Positions 1 to 12,692 of a DNA stretch of 64,000 nucleotides are shown here, in pieces. Numbering within the stretch: position 1 is the stretch's first letter; each line of letters starts with the position of its first letter. The notes under the pieces were generated by a model, which saw only the letters and a program-made list of their open reading frames with translations, had not been told where the DNA came from and did not search any database. Source of the DNA: Bemisia tabaci (lineage: Eukaryota; Arthropoda; Insecta; Hemiptera; Aleyrodidae); NCBI RefSeq assembly GCF_918797505.1, contig NC_092798.1:47266985-47330984 (forward strand). Reading direction: 5' to 3'. The translations under genes and the position numbers were made by a program.

Positions 1-20
1 TTGAAAGTCAAAGTTTACTA

Positions 21-538
21 AAGGGAATGGAGATGTTTCATGTGTGAGGGATTTGCGATTTGTTCGTTGATTCTGATGTAAAAGTTCGCGAGAAACACGA
101 TGGTGCCACTAATTTTCTCTGAAATCAACTCCCAAGCTCAAAAAACGCTCTCAAAGTTGAGGCTGTAATGGAGGGGATATCCCACGCTATCCTGAGGGTC
201 CACTTCTACATCAAGACAAACTCTCCATGCAAAGATAGGGAGCAAATACATTAGGAGTGATGCCGTGTTTTCAGTTTTGGAGTCCCCAAATAAAGTGGCA
301 GCCCTGTCAATGTATTTGCTCCCTATCTTTGCATGGAGAGTTTGTCTTGATGTAGAGGTGGACTCTCAGAATAGCGTGGGATATCCCCTCCATTTTGGCC
401 TCAACTTGAGAGCTTTTTTTGAGCTTGGGAGTTAATTTCAGAAAAAACCGGAGGCACCATCGTGTTTCCCGCAAACTTTTACATAAGAATCTACAGTCAA
501 ATCGCAAATTTCTCACACATGCAACATCTCCATTCCCT
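21..538. mobile_element. Foldback element at the window start
   Basis: Arms of about 230 bp (GGGAATGGAGATGTTTCATG at the left; its complement at the right) enclose a centre of about 50 bp. Inner words CTCCATGCAAAGATAGGGAG are exact. A diverged relative is at 31025-31425. Confidence 0.88.
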
Positions 539-837
539 GCAATAATACGCGTTGCAGGAATGCTAAAGTTACTTCACCAGGGAATCTTAAATTGTTGTTA
601 TAAAAGCTACGAAGCATGATCAGTGCTTTTTGCTAAGCACGCTAAAAGCTCAATGAGTAGACTGGCGATCGTTTTTTCGACGTGTTACGAGGTTGAAGAC
701 CGGAAACTTTTGTGAAAGATTCAGAGGAACGGCTATTCCACAAATGATGACGGGTTCTTATATTCCCTTCTAAAACGTATTTGCAACGAGACCTCCACCT
801 CCTGCTCTTCTCTTAATGACGCAGACAGAATACAGGG
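539..837. other. No feature recognised
   Basis: AT-balanced unique-looking DNA; no open frame with a family signature. Confidence 0.5.
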
Positions 838-1090
838 CTGCCGTGCTAAGGAAGAACGCCATATGAGCCTTCAGACGTTGCCAAGTTTCCTCCGATAAAA
901 AACGAATTTACTGGAAAAATTGCGAATATTATTCTCCAAAATTTTCAGAAAATTTTGTACGCAGTTTAATCTAAAATATCTGAAAATTTCAAGGAAAAAT
1001 ATGCATGAGTGTCCTAAAAAATACACATTTGATCGAGGGAAATTTGGCAACTCTGGAAGGTTCATACGGCGTTCTTCCATAGCACGGCAG
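838..1090. mobile_element. CTGCCGTGCTAAGG-family MITE
   Basis: Inverted ends CTGCCGTGCTAAGGAAGAAC and its complement continue for about 60 bp (through TTGCCAAGTTTCCTCCGATA). The core is AT-rich. About a dozen copies occur in the window, this one complete. Confidence 0.9.
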
Positions 1091-1347
1091 AGGGCGCGAG
1101 CGGCAACCGGGCGGGCGACAGAAGGGGCAAGATATTAAGGATGATTGCTTAATGTAACGAGAAGTCGAGCGATTATTCCTTGACACGCTTGACACTGGAA
1201 GCTGGAAGGTGGAAAGTAACCTAACCTAACGATGTAGCATTTTCAGGGCATCATTGCCAAGTTGTGTCGTGGATCGTTCAAGTCCCGAACGACCAGATGG
1301 ACTTCATTTTGCTACGAGGAACCACTATTTCTGGCTCATCCATCAAA

Positions 1348-1613
1348 TGGATTGCATTTTGCAAAAAGAAACCAAGCGCATTTCAATGTTGTTAGGAGTG
1401 TGCAACATACATTCTTTGCAACAAAATTATCGAAATCATGAAAAAAATCATATTTACAAGGATGAATTTCTCTTAAATTCATAGTTGATTGAGAGTAAAG
1501 ATGACATTTGTACAGATGATCAGTTTAGATTTGCAGGATAAAGACAGTTGCACAATCTTAGCGACATTGGAATTAATGTTCCTGGTTTCTTTTTGCAAAA
1601 TGCAATCCAAATC
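1348..1613. repeat. GGATTGCATTTTGCAAAAAG repeat, copy 1
   Basis: Ends GGATTGCATTTTGCAAAAAG and CTTTTTGCAAAATGCAATCC inverted, AT-rich interior. Relatives at 14083-14344 and 50707-51185. Confidence 0.85.
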
Positions 1614-1675
1614 ATCTATATCTGAATCGGGAAATCGCAAAATTCAGTCCAAATATCCTAGCGAAAATTGAAATA

Positions 1676-1990
1676 GCATCGTGCACTCTGGCCTTTTCGA
1701 TTTCCGTTAACATTTTTGCAGTCGTGAATGCATAGCTTAAGTGCGCTCCAGCTAGAATTGTATTTAGCAAATGGGTGGTTTTTATACGAGGATTAAAAAT
1801 AAACAAGTGGTACGGAATAAAAGAAAAGAATATGAACTATGCAAAACGATAATCCGGGTATCGGAACTTGGCTGTTTTCAAAACGCCTTCAAATGCGGCG
1901 TGATACCTCACGCATTCCGGAGAGTTCAAATAGTTGTATCATTGCGCCTTAGAAATGCGACGGAAGATTACAATAATTGTGTGGAGACTC
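1676..1990 (+). repeat. Blocks shared with the retroposon at 52053-52590, in swapped order
   Basis: Here the block ending GTATTTAGCAAATGG...ATTAAAAATAAA comes first and the CGTGATACCTCACGCATTCC block second. In the retroposon the order is reversed. This fits a tandemly organised source. Confidence 0.75.
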
Positions 1991-3949
1991 TTGAACATTA
2001 GTTTAGCCTACGGATCTTTTAGGAACCAAAATTGACTCAGATGGTGCTTAGCCAACTTTCAAAGAATTTAAGACATTACCTCAAAATTTACAGTCCTTCA
2101 AAGCGCGCCCTCCATGTGAATTTGATGAAAATCGTGTTTTGCCTCTTTGGTTTCAACAGCCACGAGAAACACAGTTGCACTGGTTACTCAACGTGAAACT
2201 TGGATGAACGCAAGGTGGCAGAAACCAAGGGTGTCACTACCACGATAGATTCGTCACTAACCGAATTTTTCAAAGTGAAATACACCTATCCGCTAATATT
2301 GAGCGTAAGAAGCTGCTGGTGGGACAGAAGCATCGAAACACGATTCTAAGACCGATATAATGTCTCTAATGCTACCATTCAAAGGAAATTGGAGTACAAT
2401 TCATGCATACATTGTCAAAATCCTCAAAAACAACACACAAAATTCAAAGAGTAGTCCACCAAGAAGTCCTACTACCCCTCTCTCCCCCACACTCGATAGT
2501 GTTGCAGCAGGAGAAATATCCCTGAGGGATGATTCTGGCAGCATCCGGGTAGATATGCAGACATGAGTTTGTTATAGTTTTTCGCTCCGACCGTCCTATC
2601 ATCCCTATTCCAAATTTCCTCCTGATCAGAGAACCTACATTTCCAGAGTCAAACCAACTTATGTCAGCTTAACTCCTGATGTGACCACCTCGGTCGAAAC
2701 ATTCATCTGCGATAAAGAAATGCGAAACGGATGGGAGCTATTTGGGGGTTAAATTGCCATATCTTCGAGAAGATTCCTGGAAACTATAAAAAAAAAAAAA
2801 AAAAAAAAATAAAAAAAAAAATAAAAAAAAAAAAAAAAAAATTCTGAGACCAGCGGAACGGACCCATTTCCTGAAACCGCCGAAGTGAAATTTTGAGAAG
2901 TCTCAACATTTTGTCTGTGCGATTGTTTGATTGTTTGCTAGTTTCTCTCTGACGAATTGATCGAAACGACATGCTGAGAGCTGATGTAGATATTGTTTCC
3001 GAATGGTTCTGAACGGATCAGGAAAAGCAGTGCGATTGTCACGTTATTTTCACGGTGGTGCAACGAATGAAGTTGGGGGTGTGATTGACACCTGTCGCGA
3101 GCTCTCCGATCTGGAACACTGGCGCGTTTAAAGAAAAAATCGCTCTATGAACATTCAGACGTTGTCGAGTTTCATCTGGTGGAATTCGAATAAAAACGAT
3201 ATAACATGAATTAGAGAACTCCTTGGAGCTATTTTAAATCGCTATACTGATCAGTAGGTCAAATAATCATAAACAAGGGAAGAGACAGACTTTGAGTGCG
3301 ATACCGTTCGTTTTAACAGACAGAACAAGAGAAGAAGGAAGTACCTAGGAAACTAAAAACTATACAGTGTTGTGAAGGTTTTACACTCTCCCACCTAAAT
3401 AATATGAAAATTAAATTCTACATTACCTTCTGCCCTCCCGCACATTGACACCTGTATTCTTGTTTGTTTTTTTTTTGTTTTTTTTTTACATCTTTGCTCA
3501 ATTTCTTGAAGAAGTTAAAGTTATTCATTTCCAATTTTCTCCTCACATTTTCCCGAAAAAATTATTTGTGATCCAATCTCTGATAATTTTGAGGATAAAA
3601 AAGAATGAAAAGGAGTGGTATCAATAAGGGCCCACCCTTGATGTCCTTGACTCGACGTTTTTTTGCTCATTGAAGATCTTTAGTTTACGGAATGCATCAT
3701 GATTTGGTCGTCTTCGGTCTCTTTTCGGGTATAATACTAATCTAAACACGGGTCTGACGGCAAATTTTGGCTAAAAATGCGGATTTTGTGAGATTGCGGA
3801 AGATTCCGAAAATTCGCACATCCAGCGTGACCGGGAAGTTGAAGCCATATAATCACGATGGCATTTTCCTAGGTCCACAATCAATGTAGTGTTGCATCTG
3901 ATTATACTGCAACCGTGAGCATGAAATCACGAACTGTGCCATATTTGTA
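1991..3949. other. No gene recognised
   Basis: Contains the A-rich tract at 2789 and, near 3150-3180, a fragment of the CTGCCGTGCTAAGG MITE end (GCTCTATGAACATTCAGACG). Nothing else stands out. Confidence 0.5.
2789..2840 (+). repeat. A-rich tract
   Basis: About 50 bases of A broken by three T. It could be the tail of a retroposon, but no body or duplication was recognised. Confidence 0.85.
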
Positions 3950-4250
3950 CGAGGGAGGGAAAAAAAACACTAAGAAGGGGCCCAAACTGTATGTAACAAT
4001 ATGGAGAAATGGTGCTGGATCCACACCATTTCGCGGGGAAATCAAAGCCATGAAGTTCCAAAAATTATAATTATATTCCAAAAATATGTCTTTGAGATAT
4101 GTCGAGAGTCTAAAACGAGTCACGAGAGTCTAAAAAAAAGTATAAAAAAATATTTTTGACTCTAATTATAATTTTTGGAACTTCTTGACTTAGCTTTCCC
4201 CATTAAAACTAAATGGTGTGGACCCAGCACCATTCCTCCACCTTGTTTGT
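3950..4250. repeat. Repeat with GGTGTGGACCCAGCACCATT, shared with 62755-63010
   Basis: Blocks AAACACTAAGAAG(G/T)GGCCC, CTCTAATTATAATTTTTGGA and GTGTGGACCCAGCACCATT occur in both places, here with an inverted duplicate (4018-4030 facing 4213-4230). Confidence 0.75.
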
Positions 4251-4597
4251 ACGTGAGTTTACCCTCACCTGCACAATAATTGCAATTCAAAATATTGTAC
4301 GATTTTTGAATCAACATCCGGGTCGTCGAAAAAGTTCCTCAAAGCTTTCGTGCAATTTAGTCACATTCAATAATGGGCACGGTGATGAGGAGATCAAGGA
4401 GGTGGAGTTAAACTGCCATAACTTCGCTCTACACGGACTTTGTGGCTCGGCGCTATTCAGGGCTCCGTGCCAAATTTATATATTTGCACCATCGAACGTT
4501 TCAAGAAGAAGTATGAGGATAATAATCGGGAGTTACGATGAAATATTGGGCGCTCCTTGAGTCCAGGTCTTATGGACGGTACGTTTCGGTGCGCTAA

Positions 4598-4724
4598 CTG
4601 GACGTATTTATATCAAACGGAACTACGTGCATTACGACGTGAGCCCTGTTATACATGTATTCTTATGGGTCTCAGGGCTCATGTCTTAATGCACATAGTT
4701 CCGTTGGATAGAAATACGTCCAAC
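4598..4724. mobile_element. TTGGACGTATTT hairpin MITE, copy 1
   Basis: TGGACGTATTTATATCAAAC at the left pairs with its complement ending AATACGTCCA. The tip holds GTGAGCCCTG / CAGGGCTCATG. Confidence 0.85.
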
Positions 4725-5089
4725 TGAGGAGAGTTGCCGAGAGTTATCGCGATTCGCCATCCGTGTTTACAATTTCACTAGATCTCACTTCAAGTACCAC
4801 ACGACTCGTTTCCTCATCACGTGGCGTAGAAGCGTAGCTCAATTTTCACGTGAGCCCTGTTCTCCGTACAACTCCATGTTTTCCACGGCTCATGTGGAGA
4901 TAGAGATACGCTCTCACGTCGGAGGAACGACGATCGGAATGTCATGCAAAACGTATTGAAATTTCAAGAGCGACGCATAAGTAGACATTTGGATTTGAAG
5001 TTTACATTAGAATAGGTTAGTTTGAACTTTCCGGTCGGGGAAAAAAGTCGAGGCGACTTGAATGGAATCGGGCAAAAGGAATCAACTTT

Positions 5090-5195
5090 AAATGTATATT
5101 TGACATATCTTTTCAAAGAAAGAAAGAAAGAAAGAAAGAAAGAAAAAAATGTATATTTGACATATCTTTTCAAAAAAAAGAAAGAAAAAAAAAGG
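5090..5195 (+). repeat. GAAA microsatellite inside a 59-bp tandem duplication
   Basis: AAATGTATATTTGACATATC occurs at about 5090 and again at 5149, each followed by an A/G-rich tail; the first tail is (GAAA)n. Confidence 0.9.
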
Positions 5196-5268
5196 ATCTG
5201 TGTAGGTTTATGGGAAAAAATCGAGTTTATCAAGACAAAATTCGGAGTAGTTCGCAGAGGCGAGGCTT

Positions 5269-5722
5269 GAATGATCGAGTATCGATTTTTTCCCGTTTAA
5301 AATTATGGCAAATGCTCGTTTATTAAGGTGTATGCTGCGAACACCCTTTTTATCAATCCTTTTACATAGGTTTAAATGACTAATCAAACGATATTTTCCG
5401 AAGCAATGGTGGCCCGAGGAAAAATTAATATTCAATAATGACTTGCACCAGTTTTACTTAATAAAAACTAAAATGACATTGAAGAATTTGGATGTCGAGA
5501 TTAAAGAACGTGTCTCTTCAAACTTCACCGTCTGCCGGAGCCGGCCAGGAGCGGGACGTCGCGGAGTGATACGGCGTTGATGTTGAAGGCGCGCCCATGC
5601 GACTATTCGTACTCCGAAGTTGTGTATGTTGCATACTCACGAAATTGAAGGAGCGCCGGTTTTTTTAGCGTTCACTTTGACGCGAGCCAGTAAACAGTTG
5701 CTTGCGAGAGCAAATGGATTAT
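5269..5722. repeat. Long dispersed repeat shared with 57330-57722
   Basis: Same order of blocks in both: TGAATGATCGA, TTTTCCCGTTTAAA, ACTAAAAT(G/A)ACAT, CCAGGAGCGGGA, GATACGGCGTTGATGTTGAA, GGCGC, then CATGCGACTATTC. Confidence 0.8.
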
Positions 5723-5772
5723 ATTAAACAGGGAGACATGTCGCTATGTTTTCCTGTTGATTATTTTTAGTA

Positions 5773-6116
5773 ATCGGACGTATTTCTGCTAAACGGAACT
5801 ATAGACGAGAGGGAAATATGTGGTGTGCTCTGAAAGCTGCAATAGAAACCGTGTAAAAGTGGGCGTGATTCCTTTAGGAGAATTTCACATTCTGTCAAAC
5901 GGAACTATGTGCCAACTGAATGCGGCACTCATGAGCCATGGGCATGACAAAAGAGCGTTATGGACAGGATTCATCAGTTAAATAACCACGACGGGCGACC
6001 GCTGACGTCGTCACCGGCGCTTTTTAGTTAAATTGATTCTTACGGAGCTCGACTAACGAGTACACCCCTTCTTTCCCATCTGTCTCTGGTTACGTTTGAC
6101 AGAAATACGTCCAATT
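5773..6116. mobile_element. TTGGACGTATTT family, long copy
   Basis: Ends TCGGACGTATTTCTGCTAAA and TTTGACAGAAATACGTCCAA. The middle includes GTGGGCGTGATTCCTTT and TGACGTCGTCACCGGCGC. Confidence 0.8.
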
Positions 6117-6343
6117 ATTGATCAAGCGCTTCTTTTGCCGCTTAGATCTTGGTTTTTCGTCTGTATTTTCCAGAAAATACACAAAAAGCTAGGCTAAAGT
6201 CTACGGCTTTGTCTATGAATTTCAATAATCAGCCCGGAGCTCCGTTCCATTTTTCGAGCAAGTCTGGTAACATGCGGGGACAATGGACAGCCGCCTCGGC
6301 TTGGTGATACTCGCGGCGCGTCGTAAACTGATATCAATCCATT

Positions 6344-6412
6344 GCCCCCCCCCCCCCCACTGCCCCCCTTCACCGCCCTTCTTCACCCCCTCCCTCCTCC
6401 TCGGCCGTTGTA
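6344..6412 (+). repeat. C-rich pyrimidine tract
   Basis: CCCCCCCCCCCCCCC then CTTCACCGCCCTTCTTCACC and CCTCCCTCCTCCTCGG. The complementary strand is G-rich and could form quadruplexes. Confidence 0.85.
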
Positions 6413-8920
6413 GCGGGACGTTATACCAACTTGCCCCGAGCCGAGACCGCCATGGTGCATCTAACTTTCAGTCTTCTCTCTTTGATGACTTCCTATCATG
6501 CTCGTGTTTTCCTTACAACCCCCTCCCCCGCCCCCGTGGAGCCAATCTCTATCTACGACTTTGTCAAGACTTGCCCTATTGCTTCGTCTCCCGAAGTTCC
6601 TACACGACTTTTCTCTGCTCCGATTATACGTGCTGGGAAAGAAAGCCGCATGAGCAGTCGGGCGTTGCAAAATTCATTTTGATTCCTATACGTAAAACTG
6701 AAAAAATAAATGTTTTCACTTATTGATCTTGTGTCTCCGGAGTTCTCGGGGTTGAGATATACATAGCTACAGTTAAACAGTGCCTATCTCTGTCGTAGGT
6801 AAATAATAAAATCAGGTATTTTATCAAATGCCAAGGCAAATAGTCAAATATTCTTACTTACATTGAACCTCTGATTATTTTTCTAATTTTAGACGCAAGG
6901 ATTAATTGCTCTCGTCAGAAAGAACTGTAAACATTTGCACCATACTTCAGTATTTTAGACCATTTTTAGCTGCTAAACGAACATTCACCTCGAAATTTTC
7001 AGCATACCATAAAATATTGACGTTTTAAAATTTTAACATTTCGGTACATGAAAAGCATTTAAAGAGGATGGAGCAAGGAGAGTTTGTAGATTTGACGAGT
7101 TATTTTTCCCAAAATATTGAAAAGCCATGAGCGCTTCGTCATTTTATAAAAATGCGTAAACCGTCCAAATTTGACCATCTGCCGAGGCATTTCATTAAAT
7201 ACCTGATTTAGTTCATAGTTTGCGACGTTCATAGTCCTGATCATAGGTTGCGACACCTCCATTGCATCGTATCAATGTTCTGATTTTCTCCTATTGCCTT
7301 CTCGGGAGAAAACAAGCCAAATTATCTGCTGAAAATTTTCGGTATGTATATTTAAATAAATAATACAAGCTACAAAACATTATAAGGAAAATTTTTGGTT
7401 GGTTTGCTTTCAAAAAGATCAAACTTGAGTTGAGATTTGAAACGTCACCGTAAGAGATACGCAGTTTTTGGCTTAAGTCATTGATATGTGTGATGAATTT
7501 AGGTTCGATCCATAGCCCACAAAAATTGAACTTATAATCGCTTGAATTAGACTGAAGATGAGGATTCTACGTAAATTTGGGACAAGAAACGCCCAAAGAT
7601 GTCAGATAGAGGTGAAGCTGTTTAGAATCTGCAGTTAGAATACCGTCTCTACAAGAGAAACCTTTGAAAAAATGTGTATTCACCATAATCGCAGAAAAAA
7701 ATCGCCAAATTAAATTGCAACTCAGCGCCTTCTATTGGCGCAAAGATGAGCTTTATTTTTTTGTGACACAAAACAGAGTTTTCCGTCACAACAAATTGCA
7801 CGACCCAATTTGGCCAAAAACGTCTCATTGAAATTCTCACTCCGCGGACGAAGGTCCTTTCACCAGTCTGGCTGATTTAACAATAAACTTGTTAAAAATA
7901 GTGTCCGATGATGTAGTGCTCAATGTAGATCTTATAATAACAAAATGCTAATTTTAATCACCATCAAATATAAATCCATAAACAAGTGGTTACATCAGCA
8001 TTTTTTCATTGTAAAATCTATATTGAAACAAGTCGGCCATCTTTTTTTAAACAATTTAAATGGAGAAACAGCAAGACAACTTTTTGACCACTTCTATCCG
8101 TATTTTTCTTCAGACGGTTACAAATGAATACATTTTTTTTTGAGAATAAATATTTCAGCGGGGAAATTTGGCAACGTTTGGAAGCTCATGCGACGTTTTC
8201 TCTTGGCGTGGCAATATTATACATTTCCCCGCCGCGCCGCTGCTAGCTCTTCATCGCTCACCCAAAACAGAATTTCAGGTTTTGTAGTTTTCAATTCCCC
8301 GTTCGCCTTTTTCCACGAGCGTTCCTTTGAGCCTTGCCCAACGTTTCCTTTCTGAGATGTTATTCTCCGCTTTCAATAACGATATATTTGGCAAATTTTC
8401 TGCTTTATTGCCCCGCTCCTCGCTTTTTCCCTCAATATTTTGCATCGTTCTCGAGCATAAATATGAGTGAATAGAGGAGCCAACAGAAAGGGCTTCCATT
8501 TGCTTCACCTCGAACTGATCTTTCTTGAATGCAACTCTGAATTTAAGGGTTACTGGATACGGCTTGTCAATAGAATCCTGCGAAAGCAGCCTTTGTCCAC
8601 GAAAATGTACGAATAGTAACAAATGGAGGGAACTTTGTCAATTTCTGTCCTCATTCAGCGCAAAAGAGAATGACGAGGATTTTTCGGAGGTAAATCAAAT
8701 AAAGTAAAGTAGCCTCTGTGCTATTCATTTTTGTTTATTAGGACGCGAAGCTTTTTAGTATAATTTTGCTCCACCAATACCAACCATTCCATTGCGGACT
8801 TGAGCCAATCAACGACCGCGTCTTTAATGCATTCTAACCGACATTATTGGACTATATTTTTTTATACCAAATACAACCATGCATGGCATGCCGAAATGGA
8901 TATATGCGTTATAGTTATAG
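6413..8920. other. No gene recognised
   Basis: A MITE-end scrap lies at 6640-6680 and a MITE right end at 8155-8215 (GAAATTTGGCAACGTTTGGA). The rest is AT-rich with no recognisable coding signature. Confidence 0.5.
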
Positions 8921-9209
8921 TTTACACGGAGAAAAAAAAAGCACGATTATTCGACGAATACCACGGTAATAATGTCACACGGGATTCCATGGTAGTGGAA
9001 CCGTGAATTTTGGTAATATTATTGATGAGCAAAGTAGCATAACCATGCTCATAATAGTTTTTCTGTACCCACAGTAATATTACGGTGGACACGGTCATAT
9101 CACCGTGCTCATCATTACAATAATCAAAATCCTCGGTTCTACTACCGTGGAATCCCGTGTGACATTACTACTGTTGTAACGGTAGAATAACTGAGTTTTT
9201 TTTCGTATA
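8921..9209. mobile_element. Palindromic MITE with TACCACGGTAATAATG words
   Basis: Ends ACACGGAGAAAAAAAAAGC and GAGTTTTTTTTCGT. The arms pair GTCACACGGGATTCCATGGT with its complement at 9140-9165. Confidence 0.85.
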
Positions 9210-9924
9210 GTTATACGAATATTTTCCTTTTCTGCTCGGACATTGTAATTCTAATTAGCAGTTCATAAGTTAAGTCTGAATCCAACCCTGCTGATACGCA
9301 ATATTAAGTATGGCCAACGCTTCCAAGCGAAAATCGTGAGGAAGCACCATGGTCCTTATCAACGCAAGGAAAATGTAGTAAATATAAGAGCGCCGCGCTG
9401 GTGGATTAGAAGCCGTCTCACCACATGTGTTTTGGCGGGTCGGTATCGGCCATGTCGAATATTGCGAAGCATCCTACCGCGCAAGGGTTGGATGGAAAGA
9501 CCGATCCCTCTTATATACGAAATATTCAACTACATGTGCCAAAGTATCGGCGTTTTTTCGGCAGGGGAGTTTTTGTCCACGTATCAATTGAGACTTAAAG
9601 TCATTGGGTCCACATATAAATACAAACGACAATTTATTGCTGACAAAAGTCACATACATCAACCAGAAACCTGCTTTCATTCAGCTATTTTATTCTCTAT
9701 TCGTAATAAAATCTTCTTGACGGCATACTTAAGAATGTTTCTGCCATAGCCACTTTTTTATCCAATGAAATTCAAATATTATGCTAAACGTTATTAAATA
9801 CGGATGCCAGGACTTGGTGAGTTTTTGGACTACCGCTCTCTTTTTGTGCCGTGGTATCTTGATCTATTTTGCGACGAAAGCTCCGTGCTCTTAAAGGATG
9901 CCTATTAGTCTTAATATGTTGGAG

Positions 9925-10120
9925 CGCCTTCAATTTCGTATGATACTGTGCAACACCTCTGTTGTGAAATAGTTGCTTGAAGCGCCATGGCTCGCTGCAG
10001 AGCGGCGCGGCGCGGCGCCTACAAACCTAACTGGGATACCTCACGCATTGCGCAATGCGTGAAGTATCCCTGTTAGGTTTGTAGGCGCTAGTGCGCGTAT
10101 CGCGCTGGCTGCACGCCGCT
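9925..10120. repeat. GGAGCGCCTTCAATTT repeat with internal palindrome
   Basis: GGAGCGCCTTCAATTTCGTA opens it. CCTAACTGGGATACCTCACG, a TTGCGCAA centre and the complement form a near-perfect hairpin at 10026-10083. Related GGCGC-rich pieces occur at 35490-35620, 46985-47060 and 58445-58560. Confidence 0.75.
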
Positions 10121-11150
10121 CCGCTCTGTGTTCTTTATAATATTTAAACTCGCGGAGTCAGTATTTTTCAACTCATGATTTTGAAATGTTTGCACACTCT
10201 GTATAAATTATTCCCATTTAAATCGATGAAAACAAATATGTATTAAAGGAAAACATAATGTATGTTTTGTAAATATGAAGGTGGTTCCGTGTCTTTAATG
10301 ATTTTCAAAGCACTTAAAATTTCCTTTTTATGCTTTGGGCTTTTACTGTGCTGCAGTGTGGTATACGCGCAACCAAACGCTTAAAATTAAACGTATTTGA
10401 CGCTGAAAAATCGATGTACCAATGAGTTATAACCAAAAAATTGCGTGCTCCTAAGTTTTTTTTTTTTTATCTTTTATTCATTTTTGTAAAGTTTCTTCCG
10501 ACACAACTACGGCTCATTGAGATTAATATCGATGTCATCGCTTGGAAAAGGTTTTAAAAATATTTGCAACGTTTTAAAAATATAATTTTTTTTTAAAATG
10601 AAGTAATAATTTCATTTGAAAAAAAAGAGGTGTATCGAGGTATATTTCAAATAGAAAATTTTAAGGATGAGAATAAAACCAAACATAAAACCAATGACAA
10701 TTTGAAAGAAGAAAGTAACAATTTATTTAAAAAATGAGTTACCATAACAGCACCTCCTTCCTTTTCAATTTTTTCATTTCAATATTGTCAATATAATCTT
10801 AGATACGGACTAAATATATCGCTTGGATCAAGTCACTGTTGCGCGTGGACGTAAACTACTGGACAAATCAGTGGCGTGGACAACGGGACGGCTCCAACGG
10901 CTCTTATGAAAAGTTCAATTGTGCCGTAGTATCTTTTTTGAATCGAGGAGCTTGAAAAAACGCATATTTTCTACGCAGATTGTGAATTTAGAAGTGTATT
11001 TCAGACTTTCCCGATGCGCTCCAACTGATTTTTAAGTCATGTTCTACAAGAAATGTACCTTTTTTTTGCCCTAGCTGAAATTTGCAACAGACCCATTTCA
11101 GCTTCAATTTTATTTTTTCGAGGAGGAACAAGACAATATTTTTAGCTTGA
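10121..11150. other. AT-rich DNA without recognised features
   Basis: Long A/T runs and scattered stops in all frames. Confidence 0.5.
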
Positions 11151-11704
11151 AATGGACCACTAGACAAGGTACGAATTTAAGCAATCTGATACATGTTTCT
11201 CAACCAGAATTTCACGTAAAACACGATTCACACTACGAAAGTTACCGAAATCAACTTCTAACGAAGATATTAACGTTTTTATTTCGCACTGATTACGAGG
11301 AATTTGAACTGCCCGCTCACAAGAAACTCAAAGCTCTACGTGAGTCAAATCGCGCACTACAACGGTTTCAGCAAGCTTCTCAATCGAGCAATGTTCATTT
11401 TCCACCATGTGTTGTTCAAACTATTGGTAATTTGCTATAGCTGAGCCAAAGTGTCAAGATTGAAGTTGAAGATTTTTACATCGCAGAGACTGTCATGATA
11501 AACATTTAGTGCGCGATGTGAATCATGTAGAGCATTGAGTTTTCATGAGCGGGTGGTTTGAATTCACGCATCTAGAATCATTAAATATCTTCGTCAGGAG
11601 TTGATTTTGGTAATTTTCGTTGTGCGTATCGTGTTCTACGTGAAATTTTGGTTGAGAAACATGTATCAGAATGCTGAAATTCGTACCTTGTCTAGTGGTC
11701 CATT
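11151..11704. mobile_element. AATGGACCACTAGACAAGG MITE, copy 1
   Basis: Inverted ends of about 150 bp start AATGGACCACTAGACAAGG and continue through CTGATACATGTTTCTCAACC. The core contains CTCACAAGAAACTCAAAGCT. It abuts another MITE on its right. Confidence 0.9.
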
Positions 11705-12089
11705 GGATGCATTTCTACCAAACAGACCTATGTGGAGGTGAGAAATATGGGGTGTGCTCGTTGAAGCTGCATAAGAAGCAATGTAAAAGTGGGCGTGATT
11801 CCTTTTGTAGAATTGGAAAAGCGGGATTTTACATTCTATCAAAGAGACCTATGTGCCAACTGAATGCGAGGTTCGAGAGCCGCGGGCATGGCAAGATAGC
11901 GTTGTGGACAGGGCTCACGAGTTAAAGACTCCCTCCAACGATCTCCCCCTCGCTCGAGTGCGCACTATCATTGCCGCTGACGTCACTGGCGCTTTATTAT
12001 TCTCATTCACTCTTACGGCCAGAGAACTAACGAGCACACCCCATATTTCTCACTTCCACATAGGTCTGTTTGGTAGAAATACGTCCAAT
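11703..12089. mobile_element. TTGGACGTATTT family, long copy
   Basis: Ends TTGGATGCATTTCTACCAAA and TTTGGTAGAAATACGTCCAA. It shares the interior AAAGTGGGCGTGATTCCTTT with the 5773-6116 copy. Confidence 0.88.
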
Positions 12090-12117
12090 TCATACAGACT
12101 ATTTTGCCAATAAAGAG

Positions 12118-12282
12118 CAGTGGCGTGGCGTGCTTTGCAATACATCGACGAATCTGTTATTTAAACCTATGGAAAAGAATCAATTAACAGGGTGTCCGCA
12201 ACGAACACCTTAATAATCCATTCTTTACCATAGGTTTAAATGGCATAACAAGCGATATACCGCAATTCACGCCACGCCACTG
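12118..12282. mobile_element. hAT-type MITE, same family as 22410-22568
   Basis: Ends CAGTGGCGTGGC / GCCACGCCACTG with a perfect 8-bp duplication ATAAAGAG at 12110-12117 and 12283-12290. The interior is a near-palindrome with TTTAAACCTATGG and its complement. Confidence 0.93.
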
Positions 12283-12692
12283 ATAAAGAGGGAAAATGGA
12301 GGAAATTTTCAAAAATTTATGGTCCAACTCCGGTTCTATTTTCTCGGTGATAGGGCGGCAATAGCGGAGCATGCAAGCGTTTGAGTAATGACTTTTCTCG
12401 GCTGAAAATTGAAAATTAACGGGTTCGATGAGATCAAGAATTTTTTGCCTTTTTCCGGGCGGCGACGGGCCTCACACGCTGAGCGGGCGGGGGCTATTCA
12501 TGAATGCAAATTCTCGGAAGAGAGCCCCGCGTCTGATCGCCGCCTCCCCGCCTTGTTTTACATTATTAATGGATGTCAGTCCCTACAACACTGTCAGATT
12601 GTCCCCGCGAGCTCTCAAAATATGCTCCTATTTTCCCGTGGACAGAGCCCGTAGTTTTGGCTCGACTCCCACCCGTCCTTCGTCTCATCCGG

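Noticed and set aside
1220..1236. CCTAACCTAACG, resembling insect telomere TTAGG repeats
   Set aside because: Only two to three units; too short to be more than chance or a tiny interstitial scrap.
8275..8622. Minus-strand frame of 115 codons rich in Lys/Glu
   Set aside because: No family pattern, no neighbouring exons, and a plus-strand frame of similar quality overlaps.
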